From Acetofilamentum sp. (GTDB lineage Bacteria; Bacteroidota; Bacteroidia; Bacteroidales; JAFGUD01), in contig DYKL01000027.1 in NCBI GenBank assembly GCA_020722645.1, positions 1-17,595 on the forward strand: 17,595 bases of DNA, given 5' to 3'. Shown here piece after piece: positions 8,202 to 16,657 of the stretch (position 1 is the first letter of the stretch; each line of letters opens with the position of its first letter). A program made the translations under genes and the position numbers. The notes below the pieces were generated by a model. That model had not been told where the DNA came from. It worked only from the letters and a program-made list of their open reading frames with translations, and did not search any database.

Positions 8202-9740
8202 ATGAAAAAGTCATATTTTTTTATAAGTTTATTATCTATTATTTTAGTTATTTCGTCTTGTAATTTGAATTTTTTTCCGCAAGACCAAATGACAACCGAA
8301 TCTATAAGTACAAACCCTGATGCATTGCTGATTGTTACCAACGGAAATTATGCCTTGTTTAAAGATGGTTTGGAATTTAACGGATACGTTGATGATAACA
8401 ATTGTTACGCTCGTCAATATTTTCAAATGTCAGATTTTGCTTCTGATGATGTTGTATGCGGGCAAGTAACCGAAGACCCGTTTTTTTACAGTTTTACTTA
8501 TACTCATTCGCCTGACCAGTCGAACAGCAGATTTTTTTGGTACGTATCATATAAAATTATAAACGGCGCCAACATTGTAATTGAAACTATTAACAATAAA
8601 ACCGAAGAACTGACAACACAAGACAAACAACTTCTTGGCGAAAATTACTTTTTAAGAGCATTTGTAACTTTCAATTTGCTTAGATTTTATGCAAAACCTT
8701 ATAATGTCGGCGACCCTAATCAAAATTTAGGTGTAATTCTAAGGCTTTCTACCTCTGAACCAAGTCAGAAAGAACGAGCAACAGTAAAAGAGTGCTACGA
8801 ATCTGTGGAGGCAGACCTTATGCAAGCTGCTAATTTGATGACATACAGTCGCGGTGTTATGTACGCTTCCAAAGAAGCTGCTTGGGCTATACTTTCGCGT
8901 TTATACTTATACAAAGAAGATTATGATAAGTCAATTACTTATGCCGACTCGGTAATTAATTCAGGTCGTTTTTCGCTCGAAACAAAAAATACATTTCCGG
9001 ATTTATACGCAAATGCAGCAAGTCATAGTGAACCTATTTTTATTGTTGCATTCACCGACCAAGATAATCGCGGAAAATTCGGCTCTATTGCCTCAATGTA
9101 CTATTCTGACGGTAATTCAGGTTGGGGGGAAGAATTTGCTTCACCTTCATTGCAAGAACTTATGGCAAATAACAGAAATGACGTAAGATGGTCTATGATA
9201 GATACCTTAAAAGATGAGGGTGGTAATATCACTAAAAAAAATGGACTTGAAGTTTTTTGGGTACTTAAATTTTCATTCCAAAATGAAGACCCAAATCTTA
9301 GCTCTCCGATTTTTATCAGACTTGCCGAAATGTATTTGAATAAAGCAGAAGCGTACGCACACAAATCTGATGTTGCTAATGCTATTCAAAATGTTAATAT
9401 TATCCGTCAAAATCGCGGTCTTGACACTAATTTATACGATGCAGGAAACCTTCCTACAGGAAAAACAGCTCTTGATATAGTTCTTGAAGAAAAAAGAATT
9501 GAATTTGCTTTTGAAGGTTTCAGAACTTTCGATTTAATCCGCAACAATAGAAATATAGAACGCGACTATTGGGGGTATCATATTCCTAATCTTAAAGTAA
9601 ACGACATTGATTTATCAAAAAAACCTTCGCAAGCAGGTTTTACTACTAATCTTTCTATAAATTATGACGATACAAAAATTCAGTATTATATACCGGTCGA
9701 AGAAATTTTGGCTAATCCTTTATGTAGCCAAAATCCTTAA
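8202..9740 (+). CDS. susD: SusD/RagB-like surface glycan-binding lipoprotein
   Basis: A 512-residue SusD-family lipoprotein. The signal peptide ends in a lipobox ISSC with the lipidated cysteine at residue 20. Family landmarks are the N-terminal helix GENYFLRAFVTFNLLRFY (146-163) and the conserved C-terminal block beginning EEKRIEFAFEGFR (429 onward) that ends in FDLIR, both typical of the TPR-rich SusD fold. It sits on the cell surface and closes over SusC to deliver bound oligosaccharide. Length is normal, and it is 18 bases downstream of its SusC partner. Ligand specificity cannot be read from the sequence. Confidence 0.95.
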   Translation: MKKSYFFISLLSIILVISSCNLNFFPQDQMTTESISTNPDALLIVTNGNYALFKDGLEFNGYVDDNNCYARQYFQMSDFASDDVVCGQVTEDPFFYSFTYTHSPDQSNSRFFWYVSYKIINGANIVIETINNKTEELTTQDKQLLGENYFLRAFVTFNLLRFYAKPYNVGDPNQNLGVILRLSTSEPSQKERATVKECYESVEADLMQAANLMTYSRGVMYASKEAAWAILSRLYLYKEDYDKSITYADSVINSGRFSLETKNTFPDLYANAASHSEPIFIVAFTDQDNRGKFGSIASMYYSDGNSGWGEEFASPSLQELMANNRNDVRWSMIDTLKDEGGNITKKNGLEVFWVLKFSFQNEDPNLSSPIFIRLAEMYLNKAEAYAHKSDVANAIQNVNIIRQNRGLDTNLYDAGNLPTGKTALDIVLEEKRIEFAFEGFRTFDLIRNNRNIERDYWGYHIPNLKVNDIDLSKKPSQAGFTTNLSINYDDTKIQYYIPVEEILANPLCSQNP

Positions 9741-9773
9741 TAAAAAAATGTTTAACAATTAAAACTAAAAAAA

Positions 9774-10667
9774 ATGAAAAAATTAAGAATTTTGTTTTTG
9801 GTACTTTTTGTAGGTTCATTTTCGGTTATTTTTACTTCGTGTAAAAAAGACCCAAAACCTATTGTAGGTGAAGCTCTTTTTACTTATGTTGTTGATGGAT
9901 ACACGGTAACATTCACAAACACATCAACAGTTGAAGGAACTTATGCTTGGGACTTTGGTGACAGCAACACTTCAACAGATAAAAATCCGGTTCATACTTA
10001 TGCCGGAAAAGGTAATTATACCGTAGGGCTTACCGTAACTGATGCAAACGGAGACCCGCACAGCATTTCAACAACAATTGCTATTGATAAAGCTTCTCCC
10101 GTTAAGCTTGATGATAATTCATTTAGCGACTGGGCAACAGTTACAGGTGATAATTTTATAGTACCTCTTGGAGACTCTTCGGGAGTAGTAAAAGTTGCAA
10201 AATTTGACTATGATGCAGAATTTATTTATTCTTATGTTGAATTTGAAGGGAATGTTGCCGATGTATTTCAATGGGATATGCTCGTTGATTATGACAATTC
10301 AATTGCTACCGGTGGAATTTCATGGATTTGGCCTCGTTCAGGTGCCGATTTTTTAATTGAAATTATGGAATTCACTACTGCAAATTCTTATTTGGGAGTT
10401 TATGATTATTCAGGTACACCAGGCGCTGCAGAATGGAATTGGAATGAAAATATGACTCTTCCGCAAGGTAACGTTGTAATTGGTCATATCGGTCAAGTGG
10501 GCAATAATGTTGCCATTGAAATTGGTATGTCAAGAACTAAAATCCCGCATTTTAATAATAATGCCATTGGATTTGGTTTATTCATCAGTGATGCAGAGTG
10601 GGCTGATATTGGTTACTCTCCGGATAAGGGTAGCGCAGCTTCATACTTTGTGCTGAATATGGAATAA
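9774..10667 (+). CDS. Surface lipoprotein with PKD and CBM9-like domains (SusE/F-position glycan-binding protein)
   Basis: A 297-residue lipoprotein with lipobox TSC (cysteine 23), followed by charged residues KKD. A PKD domain spans about 34-104 and carries the hallmark WDFGD (59-63) and HTY (74-76). The remainder (about 110-297) resembles a CBM9-like beta-sandwich: it opens with SFSDW (116-120), continues with a YxYVEFEG strand and an acidic DYDNSIATGG turn. This is the place where SusE/SusF or SGBP proteins sit in polysaccharide loci, so a surface glycan-binding role is likely; no catalytic residues are evident. The domain resembles the N-terminal domain of the protein beginning at 16658. 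It is the last gene before the terminator at 10676-10714. Confidence 0.75.
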   Translation: MKKLRILFLVLFVGSFSVIFTSCKKDPKPIVGEALFTYVVDGYTVTFTNTSTVEGTYAWDFGDSNTSTDKNPVHTYAGKGNYTVGLTVTDANGDPHSISTTIAIDKASPVKLDDNSFSDWATVTGDNFIVPLGDSSGVVKVAKFDYDAEFIYSYVEFEGNVADVFQWDMLVDYDNSIATGGISWIWPRSGADFLIEIMEFTTANSYLGVYDYSGTPGAAEWNWNENMTLPQGNVVIGHIGQVGNNVAIEIGMSRTKIPHFNNNAIGFGLFISDAEWADIGYSPDKGSAASYFVLNME

Positions 10668-10675
10668 GAATTCAT

Positions 10676-10714
10676 AAAAGATGAAAGTTGTTTAAATGCA
10701 ACTTTCATCTTTTT
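10676..10714. terminator. Strong intrinsic terminator ending the agaS-susCD operon
   Basis: A perfect 15-bp stem (left arm 10676-10690, right arm 10699-10713) with an 8-base loop, beginning with A residues and ending in a T run on the plus strand. The stem core is GATGAAAGTTG paired with CAACTTTCATC. It starts 8 bases after the stop codon of the PKD lipoprotein. The A-rich left side means it could also work in reverse. It divides the window's plus-strand genes into two transcription units, or sets a partial read-through step. Confidence 0.8.
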
Positions 10715-10754
10715 ATATTAAAATAATTTTAATAATTTAATTACCGGAAATCAA

Positions 10755-12041
10755 ATGAAAACAAAAATATTATTTCTGTTTATGACATTTTTGTATGTAA
10801 TTGTCATTTCATCTTGCAAAAAAAATATACCGGAACCGATAATTCATGGAGATTCTCTAAAATGTGAAATTACAGAAGTTCAACCGATGACCGGTATTGT
10901 ATTTTTTAGTAGCAACAGTACTTGCAGTATTTGGAATGATGTAATTTCGCTGGAATTTTCTTACCTAAATTTTAATGACATTGTAACAGATTCAGGTGTT
11001 TATGATTGGACAGCGGCAGAAAATTTATTAAATGAAATAGCATCAAGAAATCATCAAGCCATTTTAAGATTCAGATATACTTTTCCAGGCGAAGAAACTA
11101 CAGTGCCTGATTATATCAAAAATTTGCCCGATTATAATGAAACTGTCGGTACATCGGAAGGACTACAAACACATTTTCCGGACTGGACAAACCAAGAGTT
11201 AAAAGACTTTACACTTGAATTTCATACAAAATTTGCCGAAAAATACGATAACGACCCGAGATTAGCTTTTATTGAAGTCGGATTCGGTTTATGGGCAGAA
11301 TATCACATTTACGACGGTCCATTTGAGTTAGGCGTAACATTTCCTTCAAAAGAATTTCAAACTCAATTTTTCTATCACCTCGACTCAACCTATCAAAACT
11401 TATATTGGTTGGTTGGAATAGAAGCTCACGACGATGTTTATTCCCCAATCGGTAGCAACCCTTCTATCAAAGAAGATAACGTTTTCGGTTTGTTTGATGA
11501 TTCTTTTATGCACCAAACACATTATGTTTGGAACGAATCGCTTTGGAATAAATTCGGTAGAGACAGATATAAAATTGCACCCTGCGGAGGTGAATTTAGT
11601 TATTATTCTACTTATGACCAACAACACGTTCTTGATTTGCCCGATGGTCCCTACGGTAAATCATGGGAAGAATTTGCTCAATCATTTCACATGACTTTTA
11701 TTCTCGGCAATAACCAACCCAGATATCAAACACAAGAAAGAATTAAACAGGCAAGCATGGCAGCAGGTTATCAATTTGAAATAAAAAAACTTGAACTCAC
11801 CGACCAATACACGATTGTAGAAGTCGAAAATACAGGAGTAGCACCCATTTATTACGACGCATACATCACGGTTAACAATCAAAGAGCTGACAAAAGTTTA
11901 AAATCTCTGATGCCGGGCGAAACACAAACATATACAATTAATATTGTTACCCAAGAACCGGTTTTGACAATCGAATGCGACAGGCTATTGTCCGGACAAA
12001 CAATTCAATACAGTGCAAACATTGAAATTACAAAAAAATAA
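10755..12041 (+). CDS. DUF4832-like TIM-barrel lipoprotein, candidate glycosidase
   Basis: A 428-residue lipoprotein with lipobox SSC (cysteine 21). The central part reads like a glycosidase (beta/alpha)8 barrel: a YDW segment near residue 83, then FIEVGFGLWAEYH with glutamates 174 and 182, a strand-end pattern resembling the GxWGE motif of DUF4832-type proteins and of clan GH-A acid/base sites. A later PCGGE segment (276-280) places a glutamate about 100 residues downstream, the spacing expected between strands 4 and 7. The C-terminal roughly 85 residues look like a beta-sandwich (VEVENTGVAPIYYD) as in DUF4832. It is the first gene after the terminator. I know of no established activity for this family, so glycoside hydrolase function is inference from fold-like motifs and its place in the locus. 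Confidence 0.6.
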   Translation: MKTKILFLFMTFLYVIVISSCKKNIPEPIIHGDSLKCEITEVQPMTGIVFFSSNSTCSIWNDVISLEFSYLNFNDIVTDSGVYDWTAAENLLNEIASRNHQAILRFRYTFPGEETTVPDYIKNLPDYNETVGTSEGLQTHFPDWTNQELKDFTLEFHTKFAEKYDNDPRLAFIEVGFGLWAEYHIYDGPFELGVTFPSKEFQTQFFYHLDSTYQNLYWLVGIEAHDDVYSPIGSNPSIKEDNVFGLFDDSFMHQTHYVWNESLWNKFGRDRYKIAPCGGEFSYYSTYDQQHVLDLPDGPYGKSWEEFAQSFHMTFILGNNQPRYQTQERIKQASMAAGYQFEIKKLELTDQYTIVEVENTGVAPIYYDAYITVNNQRADKSLKSLMPGETQTYTINIVTQEPVLTIECDRLLSGQTIQYSANIEITKK

Positions 12042-12058
12042 ATCCAAAAGTTAAATAA

Positions 12059-12940
12059 ATGAAAACTAAAAGTTGGTTACTTTATGCCTTAATTACAACT
12101 ATTTTCTGGGGAGTGTGGGGTGCATTTAGTGAAATTCCCGAAAAAGCAGGTTTTCCGGGTACTTTAATTTATGTTTCATGGGCTATTACCATGATTATTC
12201 CTGCTCTTTTTTCATTAAAATCAATTAAGTGGAAAATTGAACACGATAAAAAGTCAATTCTATACGGTTTAATAATAGGTTTTCTGGGAGCAGGCGGACA
12301 ATTGGTTCTTTTGGTAGGTGCTATTGTTAATGGTCCTGCTTATCTTATTTTTCCGATTATTTCTTTGTCGCCTGTTATTACAATATTTCTGTCTCTTTTG
12401 TTTCTAAAAGAAAAAGCTGATAAAAGAGCTTGGTTAGGAATAATTTTGGCATTAATTGCCATCCCTTTATTAGCATATCAAGACCCCCAAAATGCAGGCA
12501 AGGGCTATTTATGGTTAATTTTTGCATTGTTAGTTTTTTTGGCTTGGGGTCTGCAAGCATTTTTTATGAAAACCGCCAACAATTTTATGAAATCTGAAAG
12601 TATTTTTTTCTACATGACAATAACAGGGCTTTTACTTTCGCCCATAGCTCTATTTATGACCGATTTTTCGCAAAAAATAAATTACGGATTTTCAGGTATG
12701 TATTCTTCATTTTTGATTCAAGTATTGAACTCAATTGGAGCTTTAACAATAGTGTATGCCTTCAGATACGGAAAAGCAATGATTGTAAGCCCTATGACAA
12801 ATGCCGTAGCACCTGTTGTTACAGTTGTGCTTTCATTAATTATTTATTCGGTTATTCCAAACTACATTGTAATTGCAGGAATGATTCTGGCAATAATTTC
12901 TACATTCTTACTTGCAAAAGAAAAAAATGAAACAGATTAA
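12059..12940 (+). CDS. EamA/DMT-family inner-membrane transporter
   Basis: A 293-residue protein that is almost entirely hydrophobic, with about ten transmembrane segments in two repeated halves, as in the drug/metabolite transporter (EamA) superfamily. Each half has the usual small-residue-rich helix (VNGPAYLIFPIISLSPV in the first, YGKAMIVSPMTNAVAPV in the second). Start and length are normal. It lies 17 bases after the DUF4832 gene, between secreted carbohydrate-active proteins, and is the only inner-membrane transporter in the window. It may therefore carry the released amino sugar or monosaccharide into the cytoplasm; DMT members transport very diverse compounds, and the GRP sugar porters are distant relatives. 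Substrate is unproven. Confidence 0.85.
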   Translation: MKTKSWLLYALITTIFWGVWGAFSEIPEKAGFPGTLIYVSWAITMIIPALFSLKSIKWKIEHDKKSILYGLIIGFLGAGGQLVLLVGAIVNGPAYLIFPIISLSPVITIFLSLLFLKEKADKRAWLGIILALIAIPLLAYQDPQNAGKGYLWLIFALLVFLAWGLQAFFMKTANNFMKSESIFFYMTITGLLLSPIALFMTDFSQKINYGFSGMYSSFLIQVLNSIGALTIVYAFRYGKAMIVSPMTNAVAPVVTVVLSLIIYSVIPNYIVIAGMILAIISTFLLAKEKNETD

Positions 12941-12987
12941 ACAATTTTGTTCATAAATTTTTATCATAAAAAAATATTAATAAAAAA

Positions 12988-15048
12988 ATGCAAAAAAAAT
13001 TCTATTACACAATATTATTTACATTTATTGCAGTAGTTTATTCTGCCTGTCTAATTGATACCGAAAACGTTAAATTGTCCAACGGTAACTTAACCATTGA
13101 ATTTAATAATTTATTGCATTCAAAATTAAGCTCAAATTATGCAGAAAATAACAGAAATTTAACAGAATTTTCTGCTTCAGAATTTATCACTGTTGAAAAC
13201 AAAGAAATTAAAGATTTCATCTTTTTAGAAAAAATTGAGTCCGAATTTACTGATAAAATAGGCAAAGGCAAAATAACAATTATAAAAGGACTTTACAAAA
13301 ACGATACTATTTCTGTCGAAAAAATCGTTGAAATAAAATCTTACGAAAATTTTCCGGATATTTTCTTTTTAAAAGTTAAATTCATTAATAAATCATCAGA
13401 TTCTCTTTTAGTCCAAAATTGGGTAAACGGCAACTACATTTTAAATAAAAAACCAAATGACGATGTATTTTGGTCTTTTCAAGGAAGCTCTTCTTCAAAA
13501 CGTGATGATTGGATAAAACCATTAGAAAAAGATTTTTATCAAGAAAACTATATGGGAATGAACAACTCCGATTATGGCGGTGGCATCCCTGTTTTAGATG
13601 TTTGGAGTTCTGATGTTGGCATTGCAATAGGACATACAGAGCTTGTTCCGAAGTTAAATTATCTTCCTGTTCGGACAGATAAAACAGGCAATAAAGCAAT
13701 TATTGCCCAAGAATTCAAATGTAACGAACAGCTTGCTCCCGGAGATACTCTTTCAACATTTGAAACTTTTGTGGCAGCTCATACAGGAGATTGTTACAAT
13801 CCTCTATCAGAATATTCAAAATTTATGCAGGCAAAAGGAATAAAATTTTCAGAACCTAACGACGAAAGTTTCGAAAGCATCTGGTGTTCATGGGGTTACG
13901 AAAGAAATGTTACTCCTGCCGAAATATTAAATACGCTCAATAAAGTTAAAGAATTAGGCATAAAGTGGGTTGTAATTGACGATGGATATCAAGTTGCAGA
14001 AGGCGATTGGAATTTGAATCCCAAAAAATATCCAAAAGGCAACATTGAAATGAAAAATTTGGTGGACAAAATTCACTCATTGGGACTGAAAGCCAAAATA
14101 TGGTGGACACCGCTTGCTGCCGACCCTGAAACTGATTTTGTAAAAAATCATCGCGATGCAATTATTACCAACGAAGAAGACGTACCGCGATACATAACTT
14201 GGTGGGATGCCTATTATATGTCGCCTGCCGATTCGGCTACATTATACAAAACAATCGAAGATATTAAACTTTTTGTCGATTATTGGGGCTTCGACGGCTT
14301 TAAAATGGACGGACAACACTTAAACGCCGTACCACCCAATTATAATTGGAAACAAAAAGGAACAAAACCCATTGATGCCGTTGAAAAACTACCGGAATTT
14401 TACAAACTTATTCAAAATCAAACAGTTGGCAAAGATACAGATTTTGTTTTAGAATTATGTCCATGCGGCACATGTATGTCGTTTTATAATATGCCTTATG
14501 TTAATCAAACTGTAAGTTCAGACCCCACAAGCAGTCGTCAAATCAGAATAAAAGGAAAGGTTTACAAAGCTCTTATGCCAAATACAGCCTATTATGGCGA
14601 TCATGTGGAGCTTTCCGATAATGGAAATGATTTTGCAAGTTCATTCGGAGTAGGTGCAGTTCTCGGCACAAAATTTACATACCCCAAAAATAACCCTACC
14701 GTTACTGCCGACTATCTCCTTACACCAGAAAAAGAAATTATTTGGAAAAAATGGTTTGGTCTGTACAATAAAATGATGCTTTCTAAAGAAAAATATCTCG
14801 GAAATTTATACGACATAGGTTTTGACAAGCCCGAAACTCACGTTATACAAAAAGCTGACACAATGTATTATGCGTTTTATGCAGATGAATGGAACGGAAA
14901 AATTGAACTTAGAGGTTTAAAGGAAGGAAAATACAAAGTTGTTGATTATGTTAATAATCTTGAATTAGGAACTATAACTTTTTCCGAACCTTTTATTGAA
15001 GTTAAATTTAATAATTATTTGCTGGTTGAAGTATATCCTGTAAAATAA
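12988..15048 (+). CDS. GH36-type glycosidase lipoprotein (alpha-galactosidase / alpha-N-acetylgalactosaminidase / galactosaminidase)
   Basis: A 686-residue GH36-like enzyme with a probable lipobox YSAC (cysteine 21). An N-terminal beta-sandwich (about 25-290) precedes the catalytic barrel, which opens with WCSWGYE (299-305) and contains VVIDDGY (D331, D332). The likely nucleophile is D441 in FKMDG, and the likely acid/base is D512 in SSDPTSSRQ. Both catalytic residues are present, so it should be active. Between them, CPCGTC (491-496) replaces the CSGGGGRFD-like glycine-rich loop that shapes the -1 subsite in many GH36 alpha-galactosidases, so specificity may differ. GH36 includes enzymes for alpha-Gal, alpha-GalNAc and alpha-galactosamine; context with AgaS and a deacetylase-like neighbour favours an amino-sugar substrate. 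A small beta-domain follows (about 620-686). Confidence 0.8.
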   Translation: MQKKFYYTILFTFIAVVYSACLIDTENVKLSNGNLTIEFNNLLHSKLSSNYAENNRNLTEFSASEFITVENKEIKDFIFLEKIESEFTDKIGKGKITIIKGLYKNDTISVEKIVEIKSYENFPDIFFLKVKFINKSSDSLLVQNWVNGNYILNKKPNDDVFWSFQGSSSSKRDDWIKPLEKDFYQENYMGMNNSDYGGGIPVLDVWSSDVGIAIGHTELVPKLNYLPVRTDKTGNKAIIAQEFKCNEQLAPGDTLSTFETFVAAHTGDCYNPLSEYSKFMQAKGIKFSEPNDESFESIWCSWGYERNVTPAEILNTLNKVKELGIKWVVIDDGYQVAEGDWNLNPKKYPKGNIEMKNLVDKIHSLGLKAKIWWTPLAADPETDFVKNHRDAIITNEEDVPRYITWWDAYYMSPADSATLYKTIEDIKLFVDYWGFDGFKMDGQHLNAVPPNYNWKQKGTKPIDAVEKLPEFYKLIQNQTVGKDTDFVLELCPCGTCMSFYNMPYVNQTVSSDPTSSRQIRIKGKVYKALMPNTAYYGDHVELSDNGNDFASSFGVGAVLGTKFTYPKNNPTVTADYLLTPEKEIIWKKWFGLYNKMMLSKEKYLGNLYDIGFDKPETHVIQKADTMYYAFYADEWNGKIELRGLKEGKYKVVDYVNNLELGTITFSEPFIEVKFNNYLLVEVYPVK

Positions 15049-15093
15049 AACAAATTTCTTAAAATTAAGTATAAATCTAAAAATCAGAATATT

Positions 15094-16617
15094 ATGAAAA
15101 CAAAAATTTTAAAATCATTTTTTGTGCTATTATTTATCATTATCAATACAAGTGCTTTTTCGCAAATAATCTTTCCGAGAGCCTTTGCTTTTGCAGTTGA
15201 CGATTTAGGCTGGAATATCGGAAACGATGACGGCGACTTGGACAATCAAGGTCCATATCGAATAGGAATTGACCGTAAAATGGATTTGGAAAACTACAAA
15301 CCAATTGTGGAAGTTGGCAAAGCTGTAGGTGTTCGTGTGCAAACATTGTTTGTACTTGCAGAAATGGACAGATTAAATATCTTACGACAACATCCCTCCA
15401 CTACTTGGATGGGCAAGAACTGGGATAACACAAAAAATATCAGTCAAGAGCAAATTGATATTATGAATTATGTAAAAGATAATGCGGCATATATAGAATT
15501 TGGCTTGCACGGCGTTGGACACGAACACTGGGTAAACAACAAAAAAAACAGAGCCGAATGGTACAGCACAGATGATAATGCACCTTGGCCCGTAGATACA
15601 GTAAAAGCTCATATTCAGTGTTTTAAAGATATTATGGCACAATACGCACTTGATGAAGCTCACGGACAACGTTTTCCTGAAAGCTTTGTTCCAACAGCTT
15701 ACGGTTATTATTGGAATCCGGGTGGTAGCTACAGCACAGGTAAATTATTAGCTGATAATGGTTTAAAATACGTTAATACATTATTTGATTATATCGAAGA
15801 ATTAAATCCACCCAAAGAACCAAACGGCGGCGGTTTTGATAACGGTGTTATTGTTGTAAACCGCATCAATTACGGAAACGAATGGTGGCGTTTAAGCGCC
15901 CTGCCAACTGTGCCTCTCGAAAAACAAGAAAGCGACATTATCGAAACTCATTGGTCAAATTGGTTGGCTCAAGACGATTTTCTGCAAGCTCAAACAGTGC
16001 AAGAATTTGTGGAATACTATCAAATGGTGCAAAAATCAAAAGACCGCTATTGTGCTAAAAATACTGAACAATTTTTTTCCCAATGGCTCTATAATAAATA
16101 CACTACCCTAACACAAAAAAGTAACAACGTTTATGAAATTGATAATACAAAAATGCCAAATGAAGCTTATTTCAATGATATTCTGGGTGTTATGGTTCTT
16201 AAAGTTTCACTAAAAAATAACGAACACGTCTCAATTGCAACGCTTAACGGTAAACCAATTCCTGCTTATTTTGAAGATTTTAATTGGGGCTATTTGTATC
16301 TGCCTGTGCTGAAACAAGAAAAATATGAACTGAAATACGAAATCGGCTCTTCAATGATGCCTTTGTTTGTTCTTAATAAAGGAACTTACAATGTTTATGA
16401 CGTAACAAAAGACAAAAATAAAATTACTATTGATTTAGAAATGTACGGTACTCAAACACTTACAATTAAATGTGATAATCCCAAAACAATTTCTTCAAAT
16501 AACAAAAACTTGATAATTATTTCTAATTCTTATGATAATTCTTCTAAAATTCTTTCAATTGAATTAAAAGGTGTTGATATTCAGGGTGAAAGAGGAATAT
16601 TAACATTGTCTTATTAA
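15094..16617 (+). CDS. Secreted NodB/DUF2334-like protein, probable carbohydrate deacetylase
   Basis: A 507-residue exported protein with a signal peptide ending around AFS-Q (residue 23) and no lipobox, so periplasmic or secreted. The N-terminal half has the landmarks of a polysaccharide-deacetylase-like barrel: AVDDLGW with D36/D37, followed by EFGLHGVGHEHW containing H139 and H143 (plus H145) in the H-x3-H spacing used for metal binding in CE4/NodB and DUF2334 proteins. The gap between the two motifs, about 100 residues, is longer than the usual 40-60 in CE4. The C-terminal region (about 350-507) looks like beta-sandwich material. It follows the GH36 gene by 45 bases. A metal-dependent N-deacetylase acting on GalNAc before GH36 is the favoured inference; another hydrolytic role is possible. 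Confidence 0.6.
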   Translation: MKTKILKSFFVLLFIIINTSAFSQIIFPRAFAFAVDDLGWNIGNDDGDLDNQGPYRIGIDRKMDLENYKPIVEVGKAVGVRVQTLFVLAEMDRLNILRQHPSTTWMGKNWDNTKNISQEQIDIMNYVKDNAAYIEFGLHGVGHEHWVNNKKNRAEWYSTDDNAPWPVDTVKAHIQCFKDIMAQYALDEAHGQRFPESFVPTAYGYYWNPGGSYSTGKLLADNGLKYVNTLFDYIEELNPPKEPNGGGFDNGVIVVNRINYGNEWWRLSALPTVPLEKQESDIIETHWSNWLAQDDFLQAQTVQEFVEYYQMVQKSKDRYCAKNTEQFFSQWLYNKYTTLTQKSNNVYEIDNTKMPNEAYFNDILGVMVLKVSLKNNEHVSIATLNGKPIPAYFEDFNWGYLYLPVLKQEKYELKYEIGSSMMPLFVLNKGTYNVYDVTKDKNKITIDLEMYGTQTLTIKCDNPKTISSNNKNLIIISNSYDNSSKILSIELKGVDIQGERGILTLSY

Positions 16618-16657
16618 ATAACAAAAAACATTATTATTAACAAAAAAAAAAAAAATT

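Noticed and set aside
16642..16655. Run of 14 A residues as a possible phase-variation tract
   Set aside because: It lies just before the start codon, not in coding sequence or in a promoter spacer; A-rich leaders precede most genes in this window and are normal for the phylum.
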